Of a stretch of 64,000 bases of DNA, positions 13,909 to 25,887 are shown one piece after another (the first letter of the stretch is position 1; each line of letters starts with the position of its first letter). The notes under the pieces are model-generated. The model did not search any database and was not told where the DNA came from. It worked only from the letters and a program-made list of their open reading frames with translations. The DNA is taken from contig NHZP01000007.1 of assembly GCA_003313425.1 (NCBI GenBank), forward strand, positions 1,302,001 to 1,366,000, read 5' to 3'. The DNA comes from Pseudopyrenochaeta lycopersici. Lineage: Eukaryota; Ascomycota; Dothideomycetes; Pleosporales; Pseudopyrenochaetaceae. The position numbers and the translations under genes are program-made.

Positions 13909-16900
13909 GCATTGCTGATGCGCCAACGCCGGCGTGTCATGTCGAGCACATAATGTTGACAGGGGCTATGTTTTGTGCGTCGCCATTGATATGATGATAT
14001 GACTTATGCAAGTTCGAATACTCTCCGTAGGCATAATGATTGACGCATGTCATGAGACCATTGTGAAGGCGTCTGGTGAACTGAGCTGTATGCAAGCCCC
14101 CTTCCCCCCCCCCCCCCCCGGGGACAAAACTCTGATATCCGTATTGTTATTTCCTGTAAACTCATAGTGGTACAAAAAGGGAACGTGAAAGGGAAACAGT
14201 CATGTCTCTTGAAACTGAAGTAGATAGCATCACGCAGAGTCGAGCTACTTACCCGTTGGCTGCTGTGAAAGTAAGGGTTGTAATCCTAGACATACTTCGC
14301 AGTAAGCCGGAGAAGCGGATTCCATTACGTTGCAGAGTTCCATGTTCATTCTTGCTGGAATTTTAGTGTCCTTACGATCGCAACACGGATTGTCGATAGC
14401 GTCAGTACCTCATCGTTGGCTGCTCCTTCAGATGATGAGCCGTGAGGAACAGAAGTCTAATACCCTATTGGCGTGACCTAAACAGCTTGATTTGCTCTGC
14501 AAATAACGCATCGTTCCATGAAGTTCCTCTTACGTGTCAAGAATAACTTCTCGTGGCCACCTTGCTGTAGATGTACACGCATACCAGGCGAAACTGAATA
14601 AATAAACCCCTGGCTAGAGATAGCACCTTCCGGGAGGATGGAGAGTGTGTCAAGATATAGGTGGCGTCAAGTCTGAGATTGATTGGAAAGGGTCATCCGA
14701 ATCATAAGGCATCGCGGCTTTGATTTCGCAGCAAGCATTCACTGCGATGGCAGACGATACAGCAGCACTCACCTATCCCCACCACTGCTTCTCCAGAATT
14801 TGGAAAAAAGAAAAAAAAGGGGGGGGGAACAGATCATTCGAGCGGGGTGTATACGAGACTACGAAAAAGTCTCAATGGGTGCCAACACCAAGCTAAGATT
14901 ACCAGGCTACCCTTCCAACTGCCGGCGGTAGATTACGAGATGTTCTGCTGATGGACATGGCGTAGTCTGGTACGACGCCATGAACTGTCAAGGAAAGGCG
15001 AGGTGTGATGGTGGAAGAGTTCGTCACATTATGTCATGCCTTCATTCGCTCGCAGTGGAGCGTCGACTGGGGAGGCTTTTGGACGAACGGTCGGAGGAAT
15101 GGGCTGGGCTGAATGCCCTTCCCGCCCAACGGGGCCTGGAGGCATTTTGAGCCGAATAGTTGTGCCGCTCGTTAGAGGGGAACAGTCAATGGTGCTTCTT
15201 GGACGTGGGGAAATGCCGTGTAGGTCTTGGTGCCAATCTTGAACGGCACCTTAGATCAGGTATGCAAGAAATGATATTGGGTGACCAACGGCACAATTCC
15301 AAACAGGTGAGGCTTCATACGATTGTGTCAGGCCTTTTTTTAGAGGCAGCACACCTCGAACGGTGTGATGGTTGTACGGTCGATCAATGCGGTGGTGTCC
15401 CACATCCCATCGGCAGACGCCCATTGAACGAAAAATGTAGTTTGTTGTGTAACACCCTCCGACGACCCTGACACACTTTATTCGGTTCATGGTTCCGAGG
15501 AGTTGGTTCTGTTGGGACGTCAAGGAGGGGAGCGATCGATTTAGGTGGATAGTGCACATCCAATGAGGTGGAGTAATCCGCTACTGACGGCAAGGAGAAT
15601 CTTTGTCACCTTGCCGCCGAGGGCGGTGGGCCGTATTCTCCAGACCGTGCCCCACTCATCTGGACCCACGCTGGTCTGATAATGATAAGAAAAGAAGAGC
15701 GTCAAAGGAGGGGTTATGATTTGGTGGCTCACTGTTGTGGAAGGCTGAAGAAGTAAAACAACTCCCAACAATCGACTTCGGCACCTATCCGAGATGCGAA
15801 CGCGTCGTGCACAGCTTGGTACACTACTTGGAAGCCGTTGGAGGACAAGGCTTTTACCGAGAAGGAGCATTATGGTTGAAGTACGTAACTGCAGACTCAG
15901 GAAGTCCAGGGGACTGCATGGCCGGGGAGGCGGCAAGTATGGGGTAAGCGGAACAGGGAAAATTGTGACAGGTTGACGATGTCTGGGACCACCTTTAGTT
16001 AATGGCTCTAGTCGAGTTATTCGCGTACTCCCAGCTTACACAGAATCCGTGGCGTAACTGGAAAGACACCCGTTACGTCTAATAGGCGTACGGTGGTCTT
16101 ATCGGCTCGTGTTGAGCTAAGTCGTGTGTGTACTGGGTTCAGGCACGAAAGAAATTGTACCTGAATCCATGCCAGATTGGGGGTATCGCTAACTGTGTCC
16201 TTTTCCGGGGAAGACAATGGCATGCTGACGATTGGCAGTGGGAAAGTGGTAGCGAAGACGGGACGCCATTACGGGTCAAAAGTCAATGAGGACCAGTAGG
16301 CTGATCGAGAAGGCGGCCGGATTGGCAGCCACGAGGAAGCGGAGACTGGCGAAAGGCGTCTCTCTCTTCCCCGTTCCGCATCGGGTTGAACCTAGATGGG
16401 ACGAGTATCACACAGTATCGCGATACTGCAAGGTTATTCGATAGTTGAGGTACACTATGGTCTGGGATGTCCGCGTATGATTGGCCGGCGATGCCGAGAC
16501 GCTTCGCCACAAATGGCAAAATTCTTAAATCGCCCACTCGCGGATCGCAACGACCACGCGACAATCGCGTTGCGCTGGGTGTAGCCAGCCCTGGTTGTTG
16601 AACAAAATAGGCCGTCTAGGTTACGCCTCTTGTTGCTCAAAGTATGGGCTCATCTCAGGGTGTCCAAATCACTGTTGAGCGGCAGGTGCCTTAGACGCCG
16701 CGACCCGCGGTGCTATTCAGCTACCCCGGCATTCGGGTCGCGATTGGCTCCCTGCATCATCATCGAGCTTCGCCCTCTGTCCAACCGGGAGCCACAGCAA
16801 CATGCTGGCTGTTCCTGGGCTTTCTATGGACCCACTACAGCTTGCCTCGTACTGGTCGGGACATTTACGTGCTATTTGTACTAGCAAGTAACGGTGCGAG

Positions 16901-17259
16901 TTTTGCTGATGGCAAAGTCCAGGTACTTGGACCCCTGCGGGCGAAGCCGCTTCTCATCCACTACCGGGCGAGGGACCAGTCCACCGATGCTATCAAGTGT
17001 TCCAGTCGTGCTTCGAAGATGAGCTTTTCTGCAGGCTCGCGTAAATGCCCCTCAGCAATGGCGAATCCATATGGATCGAGCCCTTGGTCATGCACGGCGC
17101 AGCTGAATACGGATGGAGTACAATGCCACCCCCGATCAACGTTATATCTGGCTTGCCAGTCCCGTGCTTTGGCACGCAGGTAATGCTCTATCCTCATCCT
17201 CATTCCGGAATCGATTCAAGTACGCCCTCGGCACCTTGAACCCACACATACCCATCACT
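13909..17259. other. Long gene-free stretch with homopolymer tracts
   Basis: Over 3.3 kb I find no ORF set that can be spliced into a recognisable protein on either strand. A 16-base C run occupies 14104-14119, and an A-rich then G run lies at about 14806-14827. Base composition looks similar to the flanks, so this is not an AT-rich repeat block. ORFs such as 15541-15936 (minus) and 16710-17183 (plus) have low-complexity, chance-like translations. Confidence 0.4.
14104..14119. repeat. Poly-C homopolymer (16 C)
   Basis: A run of 16 consecutive C, preceded by CCCCCTT and followed by GGGG. Such runs are often length-variable and prone to sequencing error, so the exact count may not be reliable. 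Confidence 0.8.
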
Positions 17260-18514
17260 ATGCGGTCACCACCACTGGAGGTCCTCAAGACCTGGCCGAA
17301 GCCGAACTATGTCGATCCCGTCACGCGAGGGCCAAAGTTGATGGTGATTGAACTCACATTACTACCGATTGCAATGATAGTTGTCTTCCTCCGGATGTGG
17401 ATACGAATTGGATGGTTGCACAAGAGCTGGTGGGATGACTACCTCATGGTCGCTGCTATGGTACGTGCTGGAAATCGGGCTGGCCGCGTGGCTGTGCTAA
17501 CAGCCTCAGATCTTCTCGATTGGTACCACGGTCTTGGTTATTATGGCGACACAATTATACGGCTGGGATAAGCATGTTTGGGATCTGACGATAGCGGAAA
17601 TGGAGACTGGAAGAAAGGTACGCCCTTGTACAACTCGTGCCACGGCAAGCTGAATCTAACAGCTTTCAGGCGTCCATGGCCGGTCAAACACTGTTCGTCC
17701 TTGCGTCAAGCACAGCTAAGTTGTCGATTCTCGTGTCGTATTTTCGCATCGCACCAGAGAAGTCTCTCTTCCGGAAGCTCGTCTGGGGAACATTCGCCCT
17801 CGTGTTCGCGGCTTTCATCGTCTTCTTGGTTGCACTATGGGTGCAATGCATGTATGTACACCCACACTCAAGAGACCTATTTCAGATGCTGATGACTACA
17901 GTCCCATTTCCAGCTATTGGAAGTTGAAAGCTGACCACCGTGATTGCATCCCAGAAGGCCCGCCGCTGATTGTGCAAAGTACTCTCAATGTGGTGACTGA
18001 CTTCATGATCTACGCTTTACCCATCCCAACACTCTTCTCACTCTCGCTTCCGTGGAGTCAGCGCATCGGTCTTGTCATCCTTTTCTCTGTTGGCGGTGTA
18101 ATTGTTGTCGCTGGCACCTTCCGTGCCTACTGGATTCACTACACGCTCTTCAAGACTTACGATGCAACCTGGGAAGGATATCAAATCTGGGTCTGGACTG
18201 CCGTCGAAACCAATGTTGGTGTTATTTGTGGCTGTATTCCCGCTCTCAAGCCGTTGCTTTTCCCATCTCGTGCCAGGCATCAAGGTTCAAAGTACGCCAA
18301 TGGCTCGCAGAACAGCAGAAGGAAAGAAAAGATCACACCGGTGATTGAGCAGGTCGAAATGGACACGCGAAAGCTGACAGGCAATGACGAGTCGCGGCCA
18401 GGGACAGCAGCTCCCATGCATCAAAGAGCGCCATCGCAACGACCGATGAGTGGCGACACAGATAAGAGTCGCTTCGATCTCGATATAGAGCAGCAAAAAG
18501 CGTACATGTACTGA
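17260..18514 (+). CDS. Fungal 7-TM rhodopsin-fold (PTH11-related) integral membrane protein
   Basis: Exons 17260-17460, 17510-17617, 17670-17851 and 17902-18514 give 367 residues. The ATG at 17260 starts MRSPPLEVL, then [14 protein letters not shown], a start typical of this family, and the first membrane helix follows at once ([22 protein letters not shown]). About seven hydrophobic helices can be counted, with WWDDYLM after helix 1, the conserved C-x-P segment VQCIPISSYW rebuilt across intron 3, a DC-x-P loop and the late helix [15 protein letters not shown]. The tail from about 280 is polar and basic. Members of this fungal rhodopsin-like domain family include PTH11-like receptors, but no CFEM domain is present here and no ligand can be assigned. 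It lies alone between two long non-coding stretches. Confidence 0.87.
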
Positions 18515-20289
18515 TTGCCCAGTATTTCTTACCTGTTTTATTATTCTATTAATACGCGCTCATGTTCAGCGTGCATTGTGCAGCGTTCAAGCGCCTTGTA
18601 GCCAGTAGATTCCCCTGGGTCACTCCTACTCAACATATTCTTCAATATCTCTTTCATCTCTTTCCTATTGCCAATACTCGTCGGGATATCACATGATGGG
18701 CGGATCTCTCACATCTGGCGACTTCGTCTTGTTGTTCGGCGGCTAAATGTGCCTCAATATGTCTCAATGTGCCAATTTCCTTTCTCTCGTCAGTCAGTAA
18801 GGCGTTCGAGCACGGTAGCTGGTAATGCCAACGCGTCGACTCACTTGGTCATCTCCACTTCATATTTGTTGTTCGTTCTGCTTGAAGTTGAATGTTAATG
18901 CACTAGGATCACGCGCGGCGATGGCTTGGTCGTAACTTCCACATCCACGAGGGTTGCGTCACCTCAATTTCTACCAGCGGCAAAATGGAAGGGGCGCTCG
19001 AGCAACACAACCCTGGAGCATAATCGACTCACTTACAGAGCCTTTTGCGAGGTAATGGATCGCTGGTTCTGGGTTCGGCGAGTCGAAGAATTGGCCGGAC
19101 CAGCATTGATATCAGGGACTGACTTCATCTTTTCTCGTATTGCCCCATATTTACGCGCACACCTTGGGGATATCATCAGAGCGGTCGGATGGCAGGATGG
19201 TCGTGCCCTGCGCATGGTGCGACAGGTGCCTTTTCATTCTTTTTACCTTGGTCACCTTGGTTACGACCTTTTCTATTCCCAACACGGCCTGTGCTTCAAA
19301 CATGATGTCACTCCGACCTCTGGATTGCACATCAGTCACGGCATTCACAGTCATGCTGGCTGGAGGTCGCAATTTCGGTCCCGCGAGGCAAGTCCGGCGT
19401 CTCGCCATTCCGCTGAAAGGGGTGAGTTGTCAAGCCAGCGCAGCGACGTCTTCAGCTCAGCATGACGTGCACGCGGTGATATACGGCCGGTGGGGAGCAG
19501 CAGGCTCCCGATCGAATCATGGCAGTCAGAGCTCCTGGTCAGAACAGCAATGTCGAACAGGGAGCGCGTCATGTCTGCCATCGATAGCCTTTCGTGTTTG
19601 CCAGGCAGTCGGGCATGGGGGTGCTTTTGAGGAGCCAGGAACCAACCCGACGCCTTGGGCGGCTGGAGCTCAAACGTGGCGGAGGGCCTACTAGCTAGGG
19701 CTGAGAAATGGAGCCTCGGCAATGTATCCCGCGCATTTTCTGCACGCATCATGCAGCATGACATCTGCAGACAGTTGTTCGTCGCTGACCGCCTGCATCG
19801 CAACTCTATCGATTGCGGCATATTCTGTGCGTCCTTACATGAGCAATTGCGGGGTTCCGGGAAAAAGAGCGCGCACAAGGAGTCGTGCAATTGCTGCAAC
19901 ACCCGTTACCTGGCCTACCAATAATGTTCAGGGGAGCTTGGGGGAAATTTAAACCCAACGCCTCCATACTCTGGCCAGCATTGAAAACGTCACTAATTGA
20001 AGCACAAAGCTTCGACGCACGACCATTGCTCGTCCCACTTTTCCCTTTCGGTCCCCTAGCCGACAACTCTTCGCTTTATCGAGGCTGCCAAACCGCAAGT
20101 TGGCGTTGAGGCGGCAACCCGCCCTGGTGCTAGTCTTGCTCTTCCCCGAATCGCTGCCAACGCACCGTGCAGCCCGAGGCCTTCACCTTTTGATCCAGAA
20201 GAGAGGCGCGCAAGGTGCTGGGCCCGCGCTACTATTATAAGCTGCAGGTACTCCGTCACCTTTTTTTTGCTCCCAATTGACCCTCCAAC
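18515..20289. other. Intergenic, no gene recognised; promoter of the flavin oxidoreductase at its end
   Basis: An open frame at 18926-19465 has no ATG at its start and no recognisable motif. Nothing else can be supported except the TATA-like site just before the next gene. Confidence 0.4.
20233..20240 (+). promoter_or_regulatory. TATA-like box of the secreted flavin oxidoreductase gene
   Basis: TATTATAA lies about 50 bases before the ATG at 20290. The short distance would imply a very short 5' leader. Assigned by sequence and position only. Confidence 0.4.
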
Positions 20290-21912
20290 ATGATGAAGTG
20301 CTCAACAAAGTGGTCGCTTGTGTTGCCGCTCCTTGCACTCTTCTCACTCACAGTATCAGCTCTCCCTCACCGCCGCCATGAATCCGATGAGCCACCCGTG
20401 TGCATCATTGGTGCCGGCCCAGCCGGCTTGTCAGCAGCATCCAGGCTAGAAGACAAAGGCATCAAGGCTGTTATATTCGACAAGCAGGAAGCAGTTGGTG
20501 GAAAATGTCAGGCGTGGTACGATGACCAGTACGTATTCCACAGTATTCTTCCAGAAGCGCAATAGACCCGGCTGACCACCCTTGCAGAGGTCTTTTCCAC
20601 CCGCTTGGCGCCGCATTCTTCTCCAACGTAACCTATCCGGAGACTATCAAGATCCTCAATCAGACCAATGTTTCAATCGAACCTTTCGCACTTGCCGGTG
20701 CACGCGAGATGTTTCGCTACAATTACACAACCGGCTCCATCGAAGCTAATCCGTCCTTGGCCCCGCAATTCCTCGCAACCGTGTCTGCAGAGATCCCACG
20801 ATACATTGCGATGTGGAACCAGCGGTTCCGACCCATTAGTGTCACCAACTACAAGGTACTTTTTAAGTGTAACGTTACACAAACACGCTCTGCTAACGCT
20901 GCAGCAGCAAGGTGTGCCAGAAGAGTTCACTGTGTCAGGCACAGAGTGGTTTCGCCGAAACAATTTCACGGCTCTTCCCATCCTCCTCGTTAACCCGGTA
21001 GCGCTCTACGGATATGGAGATATCAATATTGTCCCAGCTGTACGTCACTACCCCAGCTCCACATGCCCCCTGCAAGGATCGTGCATGCAGATCCTAACAC
21101 GTGACCAGCTTTACATCTTGCAGTACTTTACGCCAGACATTCTGACTGCTTTCGTCGGGCTTCATGGAGTATACTATATGGACTTTCATAAGATGTTTGT
21201 CGAGTTCACCAAGAACAAGCTCTGCAAAACACCCATACACACCTCTTCCGAGGTTCGCTGTGTTGATCGTTCTGGGAAGAACCCGGTAGTGTCGTATACC
21301 GAGCCTAACGGGACCTATGTTAAGTGGAGCAAGCAAGAATGCTCCTCGGTCATTTTCGCTTTTCCACCAAACCTCGAGAATCTGGAGAGGGTAGGTGTAG
21401 ACATGACCGAACTGGAGCACGACACTTTCAACAACATCACAACACACCAATACTACTCCTCCGCCGTGGAGTTTGCTCTGCCCTTTGGCGTCTCGTACAT
21501 CGCAAATACTTCGTCACCAACTATCCCGCCACTAAACCAGGGTGAGCCTGTTGCGGTCTTACGCCTCAGCGAGCAATCGAACGTATCTGTTGCTTGGTCA
21601 TGGGGCCCGTATGAGTTCCAAACCGAAGAAGCTGCGCGAAAACTGCTTGTCGAGAGTATGTCCAAGATCAACAAGGACCCACGAAACTCTACAGAGTCGC
21701 CACAGCCGTTCTGCGATGACGACGTCAAGGCTTTCAGAAAGTGGGATTATTTTCCCCACTTCGAGGGTGATGCGCTCCGCGAAGGTGCATACGCTAAGCT
21801 CAATCTCCTCCAAGGACAGAAGAAGACATACTGGGCCAGTGGGCTTAGCGGCATGGAAATTGTCGAGTGGGCGATCCGCGGTGGATACGATGTAGTCGAC
21901 TCGTACTTTTAG
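20290..21912 (+). CDS. Secreted FAD-dependent amine-oxidase-like oxidoreductase
   Basis: Exons 20290-20528, 20588-20855, 20905-21039 and 21109-21912 give 481 residues. A signal peptide (LVLPLLALFSLTVSALP, to about residue 26) is followed directly by a Rossmann FAD motif (CIIGAGPAG, 38-46) and the E/D-x7-GGK segment (FDKQEAVGGKC) of flavin amine oxidases. Many N-x-S/T sites fit secretion. The end GLSGMEIVEWAIRGGYDVVDSYF resembles the FAD-contacting tail of this family. Fungal relatives are often named after beta-cyclopiazonate dehydrogenase; the substrate here is unknown. Intron 2 ends in a tandem acceptor (GCAGCAG, 20901-20907), so the protein may start exon 3 with one or two glutamines. Intron 3 (21040-21108) is 69 bases, a multiple of three without a stop, so its retention would insert 23 residues silently. 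Confidence 0.85.
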
Positions 21913-24367
21913 TGTCCTGAACGGCTTGCATCAGAATATGACACCTAGGCGGTTGCAACAATACACGAAGAAACAAAAAGCTGAAGAAAAGGAAGACGAT
22001 CAGCGGATTAGAGGCGGAACCACCTAAAACTGGGGCGGATGTTTGCAACTAACGACTATTTTACGGGCGGGCGATTTGCAACTGCTTTATTCTTTATTCA
22101 CGACGACACGGCTCTTTTGCGCTTTAGAGATGATACCTACCGCCTTCGATGAGCGTCATGATCACGTCCTTTTTACGACTACCGTGTATGGTTGCAAGAT
22201 AGGGACATTATGATTATGACCACACTCCCCCACTGAGCTGGGGCATTTAATGGTAATATGCTTGTAGATTAGCTATAGTTGAGATAAGAGGAGGACTTGG
22301 TAAGATATATTATATAGCTGTCAAAATAAGGACCAATGATTTTTGTGCAAAGCAAGCACACTTTGTCTCATATTTGGCCTATCGCTATCTACAAGCTGTG
22401 CTACAGCCCCAACATTACTCCTCATATTGCTCACTTTGTCTCCTCCATATCTTTCAGGGCTAGGAGAATCAAAATATCAATAGTACTGAATCGATAATTC
22501 CATGAGCCTTGATTCGACTATCGAATTCCCTACATCTTGTCCAGCACTCCACAATACCATACACATGTAAGTGATACAGGTGCCACATGCCTCCCCCAGA
22601 CTCCAGTTCAAATCTACCTATATCTTCGAAGTAAGCGACCTTACCGCTCAGCCACATGTCTGTGGTGTTGCTTGGCAGCAGTCTGAGGAAGATAGTAAGA
22701 GTGACGTAAGTGTAGCGATGCAACGTTAGAGTATGTTCATTGCTTGAGATGATCAACGTGCATTGTCCACATTTTCGGCTGCTGGGTAGATGAACGCTCG
22801 CTATGGATTCCTTTATCTTATAGACTTTTGTCTACTGGTCCTTACATCACTGCATGCTTTTGAGAACGCCTACTGTTGCGACTGAAGGATATGCAAGGAG
22901 CTCTGGCAAGGAGAAGAACATGCTAAGCGGCAGTGTATAGGTTCCCGTGCTGGAGAGAGATCCAGTGTGCTGTGTTAGCATGAAAGGCGAGCGGTATGTA
23001 TTGGCAGATTGAGTGAACACGTCGGTCGAGATGAGTATTCTGGTTGTCAGCCATGACCAGACCGCTCTTATATTAAGGCCCCCTGTGACTGGCTCAATGC
23101 AGGTCTCGTCGGTGATTATACACTTGCTCTCAAATTCTAATCACCGCCCAGAATAGGTTATAGTGGTTGATACCGCCTTTGCCATTGAGGTTGTAACTGC
23201 AGCCGTATGGGTGACATGTTGCCAAAGCATGAGGAGATTTCCAATACAGATCAGGACTCGCGCATGCAGTTGAAGAGACTTTTGAAGAACATATGCCGAT
23301 AACGCAACGCAGCACAGCGGAGCGAAGGAGTCTTGAGTCTTGGGATATGGAAAGCCGAGGCTTCAAAAGTTGCGATATAAGTCTCCAAAATGAGCCTCAA
23401 GAGACTTGGTCGTGTGCTAGCAGCTGGGCAGCAACAGCCGAACACCCGGCCAGTAATTGCGATGCGCAGTGTCGCTTGTCAGTTTTGTTGGCCGCAACCG
23501 CAGCTCACAACCGTGGTTCAACCCGCAGTAGCTCCTCAACCCATCAGTTGTCGCTACACAACAGTATGGCCTCAACTCAAGTCTTCCGATATTGCGATTC
23601 ACAACATCGTGAACTCCCGCGACAACGACGATGAGGCTGCATATCATGCATCTCTCCCGCGCTCGCATTTACTGGGCTCGGGATAAAGTGGGCTGCCCTG
23701 GCGACCACAGCGTGCACAGGGGCCGCACTACGATGCTTAAAAAGTGGAAATGAGCATTTCTCACCAATCCCCGGGGAGCGGGAAGCTGATTGGCCTGCTA
23801 AACAGGCATTCTCCGCGCCCAGTAAAATGAGACGTGCCCCGAGCACCCAGCATCGTGAGGGACTGAGGCCTCCGCGACGATGGAGATGCTGTTTGCTGTG
23901 TTGTCTTTGATGAACAATGGGTGGGAGAAAGTACAATGATGCTGTGTCCACGTTCTTTGAGTTTGTTGTACAGTTTACAAAGCGCATCCATACGTGGACC
24001 AACGGGAAACCTGCATGACAACGAATTGCGAATAATTAGCGAATCACTTTCGCTTGTGAGTGCTTCAATCTGTGGCCCCCAGGCTCGGTCGCAATCAGTG
24101 CAATCTTAAACCGTGGACTGGTAGTCTTTGCTAGCCGCGCCCCCCAACAGAAGTCCAGACATCGTGAACGCCTCCCCCCCAGGCTTCGTCGAGCCCGTCG
24201 CCCGTTTCATATACAGCCGGAGATCCCTCCTTCTCATCTCTCAACATTCACTCTCTTTGCCCTGCGTCGCTGCTCAGCATAACGCTTTCCCCACAGTCGT
24301 TCGACCGCGCATCCTTGAGGTTGCGTCAGACGTCTACTCCATTCATTTTGATTTTTCAGGGTTCGAA
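21913..24367. other. Intergenic, 2.4 kb, with a tRNA-like patch and no gene recognised
   Basis: Short ORFs on both strands (for example 23293-23634 plus, 23577-24002 minus) overlap each other and have no recognisable motif. The only structured signal I see is the A-box/B-box pair around 22602-22654. The last 200 bases, with TATACA near 24209, are the likely promoter and leader of the GPI protein gene. Confidence 0.4.
22602..22654 (-). other. tRNA-like internal promoter pair (A box and degenerate B box), possible SINE or tRNA relic
   Basis: On the minus strand TGGCTGAGCGG (22654-22644) fits the pol III A-box consensus exactly, and about 30 bases on GATTTGAACTGG resembles a B box with a CpG-to-TpG change. 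I could not fold a good anticodon stem, so a working tRNA is unlikely. It could be a decayed tRNA or the head of a tRNA-derived SINE, or chance. Confidence 0.3.
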
Positions 24368-25007
24368 ATGAAGTTCAGGACTCTTGCGGCGCTGGTTGCG
24401 CTCGCTGTTGGCGCGTCGGCTCAGACGTCCGTCCCGTAAGTCGCGCTCTCTGTCTATTCATCTCCCGTCGCAATTGCGCATGCGCATGCGATCAAAAAGA
24501 CGATCAGCAAACGTTAATCATGCCCATTAAACAATCACTAATGCTATTTCCAACAATAGTGCCAATGTCCAGCAATCGGTTCTCCTCGTCCTTGCGACCG
24601 CGCTCCCAACAGAGTCGGTCTCATATGCCCTAGCTTCACAATCTGCGTTTGCCTCCGAAATGGCATCGTCCCTCTCCGCCGGCAACACGCCGGCGTGGTA
24701 CCAGGCGCTGCCCTCGGACGTCAAATCGCTGCTCCCCATCATCTACTTCGTCGAGGCGACTGCAACGCCGTCTGCGTCTGCCACGCCTTCGATCACTCCG
24801 ATCATTACTTCATCGTCAGTAGTCCCGACGGCTGGTAACAGCAGCCAATCGATTAGAAGCCCAACGCTGAGTGCGAGTGGTAGTAGGAGTGCGAGTCCGA
24901 GCGCAAGTACCGCTCAATCAACAGGTGCTGCTGCCGCGTTCCCTACTGCCGCTGTCGGCGCAGGTGTCGGTGCCGCGCTTGGATTCCTTGGTATGCTTGC
25001 TTTGTAA
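24368..25007 (+). CDS. Small Ser/Thr-rich GPI-anchored cell-surface protein
   Basis: Exons 24368-24435 and 24560-25007 give 171 residues; the intron (124 bases) lies just after the signal peptide, a common place in such genes. The signal peptide is MKFRTLAALVALAVGASA. The mature part has a short conserved-looking core (QQSVLLVLATALPTESV then NTPAWYQALPSDVKSLLP) and a Ser/Thr/Ala-rich stalk from about 95. The end has the shape of a GPI signal: small residues (STGAAAA) then a hydrophobic tail (VGAGVGAALGFLGMLAL) with nothing after it. It should be linked to the plasma membrane or wall. The function is unknown. Confidence 0.82.
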
Positions 25008-25887
25008 AAAGCGAAGCGTCTTCACTGTACCAAGGCAAAAGCCAAATGCATACGACATTTCTGGGGAGGTTACATTTAGCGGGCGGCGCTTCTGGTTCGA
25101 AACGTTCTTTCACGACGCGACGTTGTCATTCGTTTGGGGAAGAGTTCGCATTATACCTTGTTTTTTAAAAGGCCATTGTTGGTTGGATCTGATCATAGCT
25201 TTGGCCGTAATGTTGTTGGATACGACAGCCGGTGGATTGAAGTTTGAAGATTTGATGATGGTTGTCAGCAGTAGCTTCGAATTGTAATCTCTAATCCCTT
25301 GAGACGAGTATTATTGAAGCACGTTTCCCGAGACTTTTGATATCAATCGGGAGCAGATGATGTTGATTTAAGTACCCTCTGACAGGTTTATGAGGTCATA
25401 CGACGCGTCAGCCTCGTATGGTAACTTTCGTGCTTAAGTATCCGGACCCACGTGAAAAACTCTCCGCTTGACCCACATGCGGCTCTACTACATCAGCATT
25501 CGCGCCACAAGAGTCAACAAGCATGTTCCCCGTGGATACCCTTGAAACAGCGATCGCAATGTCTCGATAGTAGGTAAGACCAGTCAATGGACAAGCAGTG
25601 CTACCTGGATGCTCATCAAGCCCCGTCGCTGGGCATCAATGATCATTCTGACAGCAAAAAGCAAGGCGTGTTACTGAGTCGCACGCATTTCCATTGGATC
25701 TCGTGTACGCTATCGGGTAGCCATCATATTCAATCATAGAAATCTGCGCCTGCCTGCAAAACCAACTCGAATCTCAGTATGCCCACATAGAACGTCAGAC
25801 GATGTGGACCAACTTTGAATACAAGGGCTTGGTTGAGAACTTGGTAGGTTTTGTTGCAAAGCCCTCAAGTGATTGGAGCTCTCTTGG
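25008..25887. other. Convergent intergenic region
   Basis: It separates the 3' ends of the GPI protein gene (plus) and the SDR gene (minus). No ORF with conserved features; it presumably holds both 3' UTRs. Confidence 0.4.

Noticed and set aside
18926..19465. Plus ORF of 179 residues
   Set aside because: It starts at TTG, has no motif, and other-strand ORFs overlap it; no splicing solution gives a known protein.
22580..22690. Functional tRNA gene
   Set aside because: A and B boxes are present, but no anticodon stem can be formed and the acceptor stem has mismatches.
11840..24367. Secondary-metabolite cluster around the two flavoproteins
   Set aside because: No polyketide or peptide synthetase, prenyltransferase or pathway regulator is present, and the genes are far apart.
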